Made by a program: the position numbers and the translations under genes
Origin: Cadophora sp. MPI-SDFR-AT-0126
Lineage: Eukaryota > Ascomycota > Leotiomycetes > Helotiales > Ploettnerulaceae
Reading direction: 5' to 3'
Assembly: GCA_020747065.1 (NCBI GenBank)
Contig: JAGMVK010000006.1
Coordinates: forward strand, 992,001-1,056,000
DNA: 64,000 nucleotides
Shown: piece by piece, positions 46,566-55,777 of the stretch
How the letters are laid out: each line of letters begins with the position of its first letter
How positions within the stretch are numbered: the first letter of the stretch is position 1
The notes under the pieces: generated by a model
Told to the model about the DNA's origin: nothing
The model's database searches: none
What the model saw: the letters and a program-made list of their open reading frames with translations, nothing else

Positions 46566-47903
46566 ATGCCACCTCCCAAAGCCACCAAAGCAAAGCTAAT
46601 GCCAAAGGCAAAACCTGCCCTGCCTCCACCACCCAAGCCAGTCAAAAGACGGCGAGCCACTTCACGCTCACCTTCCAAGCCAATTCCAGAATGGGACAAG
46701 GGCATATCATCACTAGCAGCCCGCGAGCGAAAGCGCTTCAAGCTCTCCCGGACATCTCTACACGAGGATCTTGACCAAGACTACATCGCTCAGCAGGCAG
46801 AGAAGCTTATGGGAGAGAGCAAAAACACTTGGGGTGTCCCGCAAGAAAGCCCAATCAAAGGCAGCAGACGCCCAAAGGTGAAATCAAGGGGTCTAAGGAT
46901 GGCGCGAGATGACGCTGAAGATGCCTACCTGGCCATGTTCAGTAGTATGATCCCACAGAGGCGTGAAGCTATTCCAAATGATCTATTGAAGACACCAATA
47001 TTGAGAGTTTCAATGGAGATTCGAGAAAAGATCTATTCTTACCTGCTCATCTACCCGACGCCTATCATGGTCAAGCCCGATTGGACAGCTATGGAGAGAA
47101 ACGTTTTCGTTCGTCATGCTCATGCCATCATCTTGGTATGCAAGCAATTCGCTCTTGAAGGATCCAGCTTCCTCTTCCGCAATAACACTTTCCAATCTCT
47201 CATCCGCGAGCCTCCAATCAACCCTCCACTTCGCTTCGAAGAGCCAGCTAGCCTTCCGACTGCATATCATTCCCTCTTCCGAAACATCGTTGTTGATTGC
47301 TCAAAGACTTGTTGGAACTTTGAATGGTACGAGAAAGCGACCGAAGGACTTAATATTCTCGCCAAAGCAAGCCCGACAATTGATACCTTGACCATGGTAG
47401 TCGTACCCCAACGAGTTGGCATGTCTGACACCGCGTTGGGAATGGAAGTCAGTCCTGTCACATTTGCAGACTTCATTTGGTATCCCGGTCCATTGATGAC
47501 AGCTGTTCGCAAGTTATCACCGAGGATATTCAAGATCATCATGAAGAAACCCCGCAATAGGAGACTGGGGATGGAAATTGATTTGACATATCTTCGGATT
47601 GGCACGGCGAAGGATGATCTCATTGCTAACGAGGAAACGTTGAGGACGAGAGAAATAAGAACGAAAGCTATGGACATTGAATTGAGAGGTCTGAAGGAGA
47701 AATTCGAGGAAGTTTTTGAGGATGATGATTGGGCAGTCCGACAGGGGAAATGCGTATTGATTTCCACTGAAAATGGAAGCAGAGACGAAGGTGATTCCCA
47801 AGCGCTGGCTGGGGCTGGAGGAAGTGATACAGGAAGCTCCGGTATTACTGCAGGTGATGGTTCGAGGGAACGAAATGAGTCTGAGGAGAGATGGGCTTAT
47901 TGA
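46566..47903 (+). CDS. Hypothetical protein with F-box/2EXR-like core
   Basis: Intronless, 445 residues. Residues 1-60 are Lys/Pro-rich and basic, a likely nuclear localisation region (KRRRATSRSPSKP). Around 145-160, ILRVSMEIREKIYSYLL has the L-P-x-E-I-R-x-x-I-Y-x-x-L spacing of F-box-like and 2EXR proteins, though the usual LP is replaced by VS. A Leu/Phe-rich strand region follows (HAIILVCKQFALEGSSFLFRNNTFQ), matching the R/F-rich second half of such domains. The C-terminus is acidic and Gly/Ser-rich. Proteins of this layout are common and uncharacterised in leotiomycetes. Confidence 0.7.
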   Translation: MPPPKATKAKLMPKAKPALPPPPKPVKRRRATSRSPSKPIPEWDKGISSLAARERKRFKLSRTSLHEDLDQDYIAQQAEKLMGESKNTWGVPQESPIKGSRRPKVKSRGLRMARDDAEDAYLAMFSSMIPQRREAIPNDLLKTPILRVSMEIREKIYSYLLIYPTPIMVKPDWTAMERNVFVRHAHAIILVCKQFALEGSSFLFRNNTFQSLIREPPINPPLRFEEPASLPTAYHSLFRNIVVDCSKTCWNFEWYEKATEGLNILAKASPTIDTLTMVVVPQRVGMSDTALGMEVSPVTFADFIWYPGPLMTAVRKLSPRIFKIIMKKPRNRRLGMEIDLTYLRIGTAKDDLIANEETLRTREIRTKAMDIELRGLKEKFEEVFEDDDWAVRQGKCVLISTENGSRDEGDSQALAGAGGSDTGSSGITAGDGSRERNESEERWAY

Positions 47904-48385
47904 TTCATAAGATGCAAGGTCCTGATCGTAACGGTCGTGGCCGATGGATGCTGAAGGTCTCTGGGAGCACCACTTCTATTTTGTCCTCGACGCCTCCACT
48001 TTATGCCGCTTATTATGATGGGATGCTATAGATGCTGCACATTGAATGGGAATCTACTACGGAGGAAGTTTTTCATTTCGAAAGCCGTTGGTCGTGGTAC
48101 ACAGGCGGACCTAACACAAATCTTCACATAGCAGCTAGAAATTTCAAAAGTTTAGTCTTTCATGCCTTACATAGCATATTCCAGTATCTCCAGAGGTGAA
48201 ATCATCTAGGTCATGTATAAGCAGCCTAATGATTTAATGCAGTTCATATTTCAATCAGTCTACCCTCCGGCCAGACTAGCCTAGCAGAAAATTTTACATT
48301 ATCCGGAACGCCGCGAAATGCTTGCCCATCCTATGCCCTAACCAGAACTCCAAACACATACCTCATATAGCCTCATGTCAGATGC
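47904..48385. other. 3' intergenic region between convergent genes
   Basis: 480 bp without a supported feature. Confidence 0.4.
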
Positions 48386-48960
48386 CTACTTATCAGCCAT
48401 ATCTCCCGTAACCATCTTCCGCAACTCGTATTCCTTCGTGAACTCTCGACTCAAGATCTCCATATCTCCCACCAACGCCTTGCAGCAGTTCACCAGCGCT
48501 TCTTTCGGCGAGATGGCACCGTCGGTCTGTATGCGGAGCTCGAACTTTGCGAAGAGGGGATGTGGGATCTTGTAGCCGGCGAAGATGACGTGGGGATCCT
48601 TGAGGAGATGTGCGCGAAGGATGTTCGCGAGAGTGTGGTCTTCTTTGTTGAAGGTAAAGACGGAGCTATCAGCGGTACCTGGGAGTGTTAGCTGATACGT
48701 TCTGTTCTCCTGTAGGGTCTAAGTGGTATGTAGGGTCGCATACGGGTGTCCGCTTCTTCTGAGACTTTCTTCTCGCCATCCTGGAGGAGGAACAACTCGA
48801 ATCTATGGTAAGGTTAGTCTCCCTGTCTTGCAAGCTGTGACCCGCATATCCAAGTATCTTCCACAAACATCCTCCGATCCACGGGACACTCAGCCCTCAA
48901 ATCGATAGGTGTGGCATGCGCTGAAGAAATTGAGGCAACAAACCTGTCCGGGGCGTTCAT
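48386..48960 (-). CDS. RPB11: RNA polymerase II subunit RPB11
   Basis: Exons 48960-48944 (17 nt), 48802-48744 and 48678-48386, 122 residues. Introns are 141 and 65 nt with GT-AG ends (ACCATAG; GCTAAC then CCCAG). Joined text: MNAPDRFELFLLQDGEKK, then DTR-TADSSVFTFNKEDHTLANILRAHLL, GYKIPHPLFAKFELRIQTDG and SPKEALVNCCKALV. This is the RPB11/AC19 fold that pairs with RPB3 to nucleate RNA polymerase II assembly. Length equals the family norm (about 120). The 17-nt first exon and the small second exon make it easy to miss by frame search. It diverges from the nitronate monooxygenase gene at 49545. Confidence 0.95.
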
Positions 48961-49544
48961 CTTTGCGACCTGAAATACAGGACTTTTGAGGAATGTTTCT
49001 GCCCGTCCTTCGAGTTGCGCTGTAGAAGCTTCGAAGTTCTACTACACAGCGCAAGGTCTTGGTCGTGGAGTCGGCGCTGAAGTTGCTGTCGCGTTTGTAA
49101 ACGGGCTTTGATGTCGCGCAGCCGACAATGACTTTGGAGTGAAAGATCGAGGCTCTGCGGGAGTGCTAGTACAAAAACGGTTGGTCCTTCCGAAGCGAAG
49201 CTAATGGCGGGGTAATGGATGATCGGACAATCTTACTCTGTTGACTAAAGCATTCGGTATCTCGGCTATTGACTGTGTAAACAATTTTGAATGCAATGGG
49301 TTTCTTCCACTGTTTCTCTCGATCATCTCCGACATAGCCGAGATCAATTCTTCTCGGACTTCTGCCTCCGTATATTACATCGAACTTTTGACACATTCAT
49401 ACCGATTGTGCTCAAAATTGAAGCACGTAGAATGTCAGCTTGTTAAAGCTTGCATTTGACTACGTTCCAAGTTACAGTATCTACTCTAGACTTCCCCTTC
49501 CGTACTGCCATTTTGAGCAGCCTCATTTCTATTCACGGTTCAGG
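48961..49544. promoter_or_regulatory. Divergent promoter between RPB11 and a nitronate monooxygenase
   Basis: 584 bp shared by the two outward genes; no supported gene or element. Confidence 0.4.
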
Positions 49545-50612
49545 ATGGCCCTCTCTCAGACGCAAACCCTCAAGTCCCAATACCCCTGGGCACAAGCTCC
49601 TCTAATAGTCTCCGCACCAATGCGTCTCATAGCAACCTGTCCACTTGCCAATGCCGTCACCAGAGCAGGAGGTATAGGATTCCTCGGCGCTGGAACCGAT
49701 GTCAGCACCCTTTCAGCCATGTTGAAAGAAGCGACGACTTCCTTCCAAACATCTCCGCTTCCTGAAACGCCTGACGGAATCCTTCCAATTGGTGTTGGAT
49801 TCATTTGCTGGGGCGCTGATCTATCAGTCACACTTTCAGTCATCGAAGCAGCTCCACTGAAACCAGCAGCAGCATGGCTCTTTGCTCCTCAGAGTTTAAA
49901 AGAATTGCTTTCCTGGGCAGAAGGCATACGAAAAGCCAGCAATGGGAAAACGAAGATCTGGATTCAGGTCGGAACTGTTAATTCGGCATTAGAGGTCGCT
50001 AAAAGCTGTAAACCAGATGTTCTGGTCATTCAAGGCACAGATGCTGGTGGTCACGGCCTCGTGCAGTCTAGTTCGATCATTACTCTATTGCCGGAATGCG
50101 TGGATGAGCTTGCTCGTAGGGGATATGGGAATATTCCTCTCTTTGCCACGGGAGGTATCATGGACGGCAGAGGTGTGGCTGCTGCATTGGCACTGGGGGC
50201 AAGTGGGGTATGTATGGGAACTCGATTTCTCGTCAGCCCGGAAGCTGTGATCAGTAACGGCTATCGAAATGCAGTCGTCCAGGCGAGTGACGGAGGGATC
50301 ACCACTGCAAGAACGACAGTCTATGACAAAGTTCGCGGCACCCATGGATGGCCGGAAAGCTATAATGCTAGAGGGATTCTAAACCACAGTTTCTGGGATA
50401 GCCAGAAAGGCATGCCGGAGGAGGAGAATGCAAAGTTGTATGCTGAGGCTGTGAAAATGGGTGACGAGGGATGGGGGGAGAAAGGGAGAATGACCACTTA
50501 TGCAGGGACAGGCGTGGGACTAGTGAGGAAGGTCATACCTGCCGGTGAGATCATTCAAGAGGTGTTGAGAGATTCTTCAAAGAGGCTAGCCACAGTTAGT
50601 AGTCGACTTTGA
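49545..50612 (+). CDS. Nitronate monooxygenase, second copy
   Basis: Intronless, 355 residues from the ATG at 49545; the open frame extends 35 codons upstream but the ATG at 49545 gives the usual N-terminus. Motifs: WAQAPLIVSAPMRLIA, AGGIGFLGAG, IGVGFICWG, then QGTDAGGHG with the expected catalytic His, IPLFATGGIMDGRGVAAALALGASGVCMGTRFL for FMN phosphate binding. It differs strongly from the copy at 1637-2689 (different spacing and a C-terminal YAGTGVGLVRKVIPAGEI segment), so the two are separate subfamilies rather than a recent duplication. Confidence 0.92.
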   Translation: MALSQTQTLKSQYPWAQAPLIVSAPMRLIATCPLANAVTRAGGIGFLGAGTDVSTLSAMLKEATTSFQTSPLPETPDGILPIGVGFICWGADLSVTLSVIEAAPLKPAAAWLFAPQSLKELLSWAEGIRKASNGKTKIWIQVGTVNSALEVAKSCKPDVLVIQGTDAGGHGLVQSSSIITLLPECVDELARRGYGNIPLFATGGIMDGRGVAAALALGASGVCMGTRFLVSPEAVISNGYRNAVVQASDGGITTARTTVYDKVRGTHGWPESYNARGILNHSFWDSQKGMPEEENAKLYAEAVKMGDEGWGEKGRMTTYAGTGVGLVRKVIPAGEIIQEVLRDSSKRLATVSSRL

Positions 50613-51627
50613 TATGACGTATATCAGCTGGTGATCTCGGATGTCTCATTGTCCCGGTAAGGCACCGATACCGTAGTTTCAGTTAATTTAAGGAATCTAC
50701 CTTTAATCTGTCCACCTCCTCTCTTGCACCAAGTAAAGATTTTTATGTGCAATCGATCATTCAAGGTACAAGAATAGAACAAGGTAAGTGGGTACGAATC
50801 TTCTTAAATGTAGCAGGGATACTGCTTCGACGTAAGTGTAAGTTACTTAGATATAGAACCTTCAGATCTAAAACTTATCTTTTTTTAATTAAAGACTATG
50901 ATATGATGGTTGATTGTTATGATAGTTTGCCATTTTTCGTTTCACTTTCAAATTTGATTTTCCGACTGTGTGATTTTAGTTAAGATTAAGAGATCAGAGA
51001 ACTAGGGGTATTGACTTGATTACGATATTTTTTCATGTTTTTTTTTTCAAAGGAAAGGTACTTACATTTCGCCCAAACGCGACGGCGACGGCGACGGCGA
51101 TATGGGAAGTACTTCTCCTTATCCAGGGAAGGTAAGTGACGAGAAATCACAAGGAGTCATTGAAGGTTCAATGCCGACAGCTCTCAAATCAAAATGTATG
51201 GCTTGTCTATATCATATCACTGGTGCGTAAATAGAGCCCATCAACTTCTACCATATCTACCACAAATCCGAATTCATACTCGTTCCAGGGTGATCCTAAA
51301 TCGAACACCATTATCATCATCACTGCTCATCGCTCCCATTGATTCAATCTCGAACTAGAAACCTTCGTAGATTCCATGATGACAAACAGTCCAGACTATG
51401 TCCTGTCATCTCCATCAATGCGTACTTATGCTTCTAAACCAGTAGACAGTTCCATGCCTCAGCTCGAGCTCCTCAAAGTCGGGACGTCAAGTTATTCTCG
51501 TCTTTGACTTTCTTGGTCAAATATCCTTCCTCTTCTTGGTCGCCCGCTTCTTACAGACCAAAATGATTTGCGAGAATATTATCACAGAATAAGAAGTCTT
51601 ACAACCTGCAGTAAGAACTACATTTCT
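50613..51627. other. 3' intergenic region between convergent genes, AT-rich
   Basis: About 1 kb. AT-rich around 50840-51060 with T tracts, and a short GGCGAC tandem run at about 51079-51101. No gene. Confidence 0.45.
51079..51101. repeat. GCGACG microsatellite
   Basis: Four consecutive GCGACG-type hexamers (the last one changed to GCGAT). Confidence 0.85.
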
Positions 51628-53598
51628 TCATCTCAACCGAAACTCTCTTGACGTTGTATCAAAAGACAGACTCTCTCCATGCATTATACCATCAACATAA
51701 CATTCTCCAATAACTGTAAAGTAACCCCCACCTGCCGGTCTCAGGACATACGGAACCTCTCCTCCAAAAAGAATGCAGATAGAGTCTCCTACCCTCGATC
51801 CCCTCGGTACGCATGCCAATCGTCCATTGCGAGTTACAGAGAAACGACGTCTCGATGACCATAGATCCAAGGACGCTTCGATGACTGCATGCGTCTCAAA
51901 ATTCGGAATGACCTCGTCTAGGCCGCGGATTCCGGTCACTGTAGTTCGGGATTCCGTCAAGTAATCTTCGAATCTTTCTGATGCGCTTGACATGAAGCCC
52001 ATGTATCTGTTGAAGTAATGAGCGTATCGATAAGGAGCGGGGAATGCCTCGCCGGTTAGACCACATGTCATGGTTCTCCAGAGCTCTGTCTGGCGCATTG
52101 TTGTCAGGATTCCTCGGTGTTGTCGAGACAGGTTTTCACACTCCAGAAGCCACAAATAGGACTGCTTGAGGGCTGAGATTTTGGCCTCGTTAATCTCGAA
52201 CACGGCGACAGCTTTTGTAAATTCGGGCTCAGAACCTAGTCGAAAAATGGAATCGATTTGGAGTCCTGTTACGTGTAGCACAGTCTTGTTATCAGAATGC
52301 CAGGCTTCGGGTTTCATGCCTCCGGATGCGCAAAATCTAGTCCGCTCACTGTATCGTGTCAAAGGGTGCACGTTTTCGACTACCCTCCAGTCGGGAACCC
52401 ATGATGGAAGTGACGAAGAGGCTTTCGGCCCAGAGGCGCAAGATAAAACTCGTAAGTTCTTGTGATGATTGATATCGGTAACAGCGAACTCTTTAAAAGC
52501 TTCTAGAACTTTTTCTTCATTTGTGTCATAATCTGGCACGAGCCCCCGTTGCCCCGCCCAATCTTTTGCAAGACCAACCACGGCGAAGATCTTGTCGCGT
52601 TGATCTTTGCATTCGCTAAATCTTGTTGCCAAAAGGATGTGGAAAAGTGACATTGAGAGCGGACCGCTGTGGGATCGTCGTGCTCTTTCTATCGCGCCGA
52701 TGTTCTCAAGAGAGTGATGGGCGTCTTCACCTCCCATTTGACTTACGGGGAGAAAGCGGTCTCCCAATCTTATATACACATCTGCGAGAATCTCCCAAGG
52801 CATGATTTGGTTCCCACAGTGGACGGTTGCGCCGCGCGAGCTGGCCACTTCCTGGATTATCCAAGTCCGACGGAACCATTCTCTATGCAGGAGCGTGATC
52901 AGGTGCTCATACTCGATATCGGTGACCATGGACCTATGAGCACCCCCCGAGAAGACTTTTCCAGTCTTATCCCTATACCACCCGAGTCGGACAAGGAACC
53001 ACGAATCATCTTGGCCAATTAACACAGATTTCAAGGCTTGCAACGATGCAAAAGCACGAGCATCACCCTCTGCAGCTCGACCTAACCATATTACCACTTG
53101 CGCTGCGTTGGCGTAAATTTCTTGCATTATGCGAACCTGGCGGCTTCGCTCGGCTAGATCATGTTGGTTGATCGAAATGGCGTCGACCCAAAGTAGTCTG
53201 GATCTGTCTATATATCGAAGTTGCCGCAGAGCATCGTCAAGATTAGCCGTGATTTGAATCTTCATCCCTGAGCACTGAATGGTATGCTCCGACGATTCCT
53301 CGCCCCAGACATACGACAATGCTTCATACTCATGGTCATATAACGAGCATATAGGCTTCAGATGACATCTCAATTCGTCCGTGGGTTCGCCTGGCTCGAG
53401 TATGATGAGTCGTGTTTTTTCGTTTTCGGACAATCGCGGGTAGTTCAGAATGCCGTTCGACGGCGGTGATTCCTTTTTCAAGTCTGTTACGCGGTTGCTT
53501 CGCTCAATATTGCGTTCCTGAACCAATATGGAGTGCACAACCTGGATTGCTTCATTGCTGAGGCTGTTCGAATCACCAAACCATACGGCAAAGCCCAT
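51628..53598 (-). CDS. HET-domain protein (heterokaryon-incompatibility family)
   Basis: 656 residues from the ATG at 53598. The open frame continues to a GTG at 53868 with no ATG, so either this ATG is used or a 5' exon has been missed. The HET domain spans about residues 88-250: YEALSYVWG (91-99), then LDDALRQLR, LLWVDAISINQ and ERSRQVRIMQEIYANAAQVVIWLG, the three signature blocks. The C-terminal 350 residues contain FSECKDQRDKIFAVVGLA and LPSWVPDW, which are usual in large HET proteins. HET proteins trigger cell death upon nonself fusion. No NACHT/ankyrin/WD partner domain is attached, so the trigger is not visible here. Single exon as drawn. Confidence 0.9.
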   Translation of the reverse strand: MGFAVWFGDSNSLSNEAIQVVHSILVQERNIERSNRVTDLKKESPPSNGILNYPRLSENEKTRLIILEPGEPTDELRCHLKPICSLYDHEYEALSYVWGEESSEHTIQCSGMKIQITANLDDALRQLRYIDRSRLLWVDAISINQHDLAERSRQVRIMQEIYANAAQVVIWLGRAAEGDARAFASLQALKSVLIGQDDSWFLVRLGWYRDKTGKVFSGGAHRSMVTDIEYEHLITLLHREWFRRTWIIQEVASSRGATVHCGNQIMPWEILADVYIRLGDRFLPVSQMGGEDAHHSLENIGAIERARRSHSGPLSMSLFHILLATRFSECKDQRDKIFAVVGLAKDWAGQRGLVPDYDTNEEKVLEAFKEFAVTDINHHKNLRVLSCASGPKASSSLPSWVPDWRVVENVHPLTRYSERTRFCASGGMKPEAWHSDNKTVLHVTGLQIDSIFRLGSEPEFTKAVAVFEINEAKISALKQSYLWLLECENLSRQHRGILTTMRQTELWRTMTCGLTGEAFPAPYRYAHYFNRYMGFMSSASERFEDYLTESRTTVTGIRGLDEVIPNFETHAVIEASLDLWSSRRRFSVTRNGRLACVPRGSRVGDSICILFGGEVPYVLRPAGGGYFTVIGECYVDGIMHGESLSFDTTSREFRLR

Positions 53599-53868
53599 GA
53601 AACTCACCAGGAAAGATGCCGAAGCAGTAGTTTTAGGCGCTGCCTTGCCGCCCCACCTGAAAGCTTTTGATCCATATCCATTTTTTGGGACTTTGGTAAT
53701 CTGGCTTGGAAGAGCGTGTCGATATGGGAGGACCGGCCGTCGAATCTTGCTCAAGCTCAACACCTGTCCGGCTTTCCTTGATATTCGAGATGCAATCAAG
53801 ATTGAAAGCAACCGTTGCTGAGCATTGTGCTTGTTATCACAAGATGCACAAGTCAGCCGCAGTATCAC

Positions 53869-55204
53869 TCACAAACCAATAACGGTGGAGGCTGAGTCGA
53901 AAGATTCACGTGTTCGGGCCCGGTGTGGCCAACAAGGGTTTACAATGCCCTTTCTCACAGGCGATTCACTCCGACCACTTGGAGCAAGAGCAAGATCAAG
54001 TTGCTTCTACTCCAAGCTGTTGAGAGACTCAAAAGTAAACATCTCCACTCCTTCCCTTTGACCACTCGGAAGCGAGCTCCTGAACAACTAAACTTCTTCC
54101 CACACCTCGCACAATCCTGCATAACTCCGCACAACTCTCCACAAGTTTGCACAACTCGGCACCCCCAAATACCCGAGCCATCCAGAAATGCAGCATTCGG
54201 ACTTTGCGGCGGAAGGAATGGAAAATAATTCAATTGAGACCCCACTTGGAATGCGAGCTGAGAAATCCGATCCAATACAATCCGGAATCGGAATAGAGAT
54301 CGGATCGGATGGAATATATATAGTGGTTGTTTCCTCCCTTGTTTTATTCTGATGGTTTTTGGTTATGTTCTTGGTTTGGTCAAAGTGAAGCCCGAGAATG
54401 CTTGGTGGCTGTTTCAACTCGGGTCAGCTCAGCCTTGTGTTCTGATACCTTCCACTTGACCTCACGAGTTCTATTGAGCCGACATAATTATCTTCGATTC
54501 TGACGAAAGAGGAGGGCAAGACAGCGCGAGAAAATGTGAGGTAAGGAAGGTAAGGAATGTGGTGGCAGAAGTCTGTTCATTGCATGGCTTGAAATATGCC
54601 ATTGTCTATCCCTATGTCTGTCTGTGCGTCGGATGATGCCACTCTTCACTCCTTCATCCACTCCAACTCCAGAGAAGTTCTATCCCATTTGAGAAGAAAA
54701 TCAGCCTGCCTGCCTTGGACGAAGGAGGAGATGTCCATCTATCGATCCACCCACTCGTCTTGTCCTCAACACAATAGAGGGAGACTTGGAAGACGGAAGA
54801 TAAAAAAGGACAAAAGCCAAGCCAGATCCAGCGTCTGCACATCTATCTCATCGCATGAGAATACCAAATCGAGATATCAATATAGCGAAGGGTCGAAATC
54901 GATTGTGGGGTGAAGCCAGGAGTGTCTTTTGATGAGACCAGCTTCGAAGGAACAACGAGCGAGAGCCAACGCCAGAACGCCTAACGTGTGGGGTATGAAA
55001 TCTGCGGACAATATACTGACCCGAATATGTACAAGGAAAGAAGCAAGCCGCGATAGGTTCGTGTCGCTCAATGGGCTGGATGCCGGGGGACAAAGAGGAG
55101 GGACGAAGATCAATGCGAATGGATGAGGGTCAATCGTTTCGAACTTGAAGATTGTCAGCTAAGGAACGCCCGATTGAGTGACAAGGGGACATACCGGTCA
55201 ATTC
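53869..55204. other. Intergenic; promoter side of the HET gene
   Basis: About 1.3 kb. A repeated GCACAACTC phrase occurs near 54120-54160 (three times). No coding frame supported. Confidence 0.45.
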
Positions 55205-55777
55205 TCACTTGCCTGGGACAGCAGGCTTATGGTCACCGCTACCATCATTGATTGTACCTCCGACCTTCTGCGACACTCCAAAGCCGAGTCCGAGAGCAAC
55301 CCCCAAGATGGCGAGCACGATAGCAGCGATAATCAGGGCCTTGTACGTCTTCTTCAATCCAGCCCAGCATCCGCAACGAGCACGCTGAAGCTTCGCCGCC
55401 TTCCTCTGCTGCTTCATGTGGTTCCGACCAGGCCATGCGGAGTCAACCTTGCTGCATGCGGTGGTGAGGAGACCCGTCTTCGATACAGATACTTGCGTCT
55501 TCTGTTCCGTTAAGCCCTGTGCTTCGAGATCCGTATTGTACACATCGCGGTCGTTTATGGCGTGCGTGTAGGTCGTTTCGACTGTCTTCTCGTTGGTAGC
55601 TGTACCAGGAGGGGTAAGGGAATGCGTCGAGTCAACATCGTGGATCGTGGATAGGTGTTGAGCAGAGGTTTGCCTGCTTGGGGATGGCCGATTGATCGTG
55701 AGGACTTTGCCATTTGACTTTTCCTCCACGGCGTTGCTGGTACTGACGACCGCATTCTTTGCCTCGAGTCCCGACAT
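55205..55777 (-). CDS. Single-pass membrane protein of unknown function
   Basis: Intronless, 190 residues. Residues 1-135 are polar, Ser/Thr-rich and probably cytosolic, ending in a Lys/Arg/Cys-rich segment (RKAAKLQRARCGCW). One transmembrane helix follows (about 148-168, ALIIAAIVLAILGVALGLGFGV), then a short Gly-rich tail. By the positive-inside rule the N-terminus faces the cytosol, with the short C-terminus outside. No domain recognised; proteins of this kind are found widely in leotiomycetes. Confidence 0.7.
   Translation of the reverse strand: MSGLEAKNAVVSTSNAVEEKSNGKVLTINRPSPSRQTSAQHLSTIHDVDSTHSLTPPGTATNEKTVETTYTHAINDRDVYNTDLEAQGLTEQKTQVSVSKTGLLTTACSKVDSAWPGRNHMKQQRKAAKLQRARCGCWAGLKKTYKALIIAAIVLAILGVALGLGFGVSQKVGGTINDGSGDHKPAVPGK

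Noticed and set aside
53599..53868. N-terminal extension of the HET protein
   Set aside because: Open but begins with GTG and has no ATG; treated as 5' region or part of an unseen exon.
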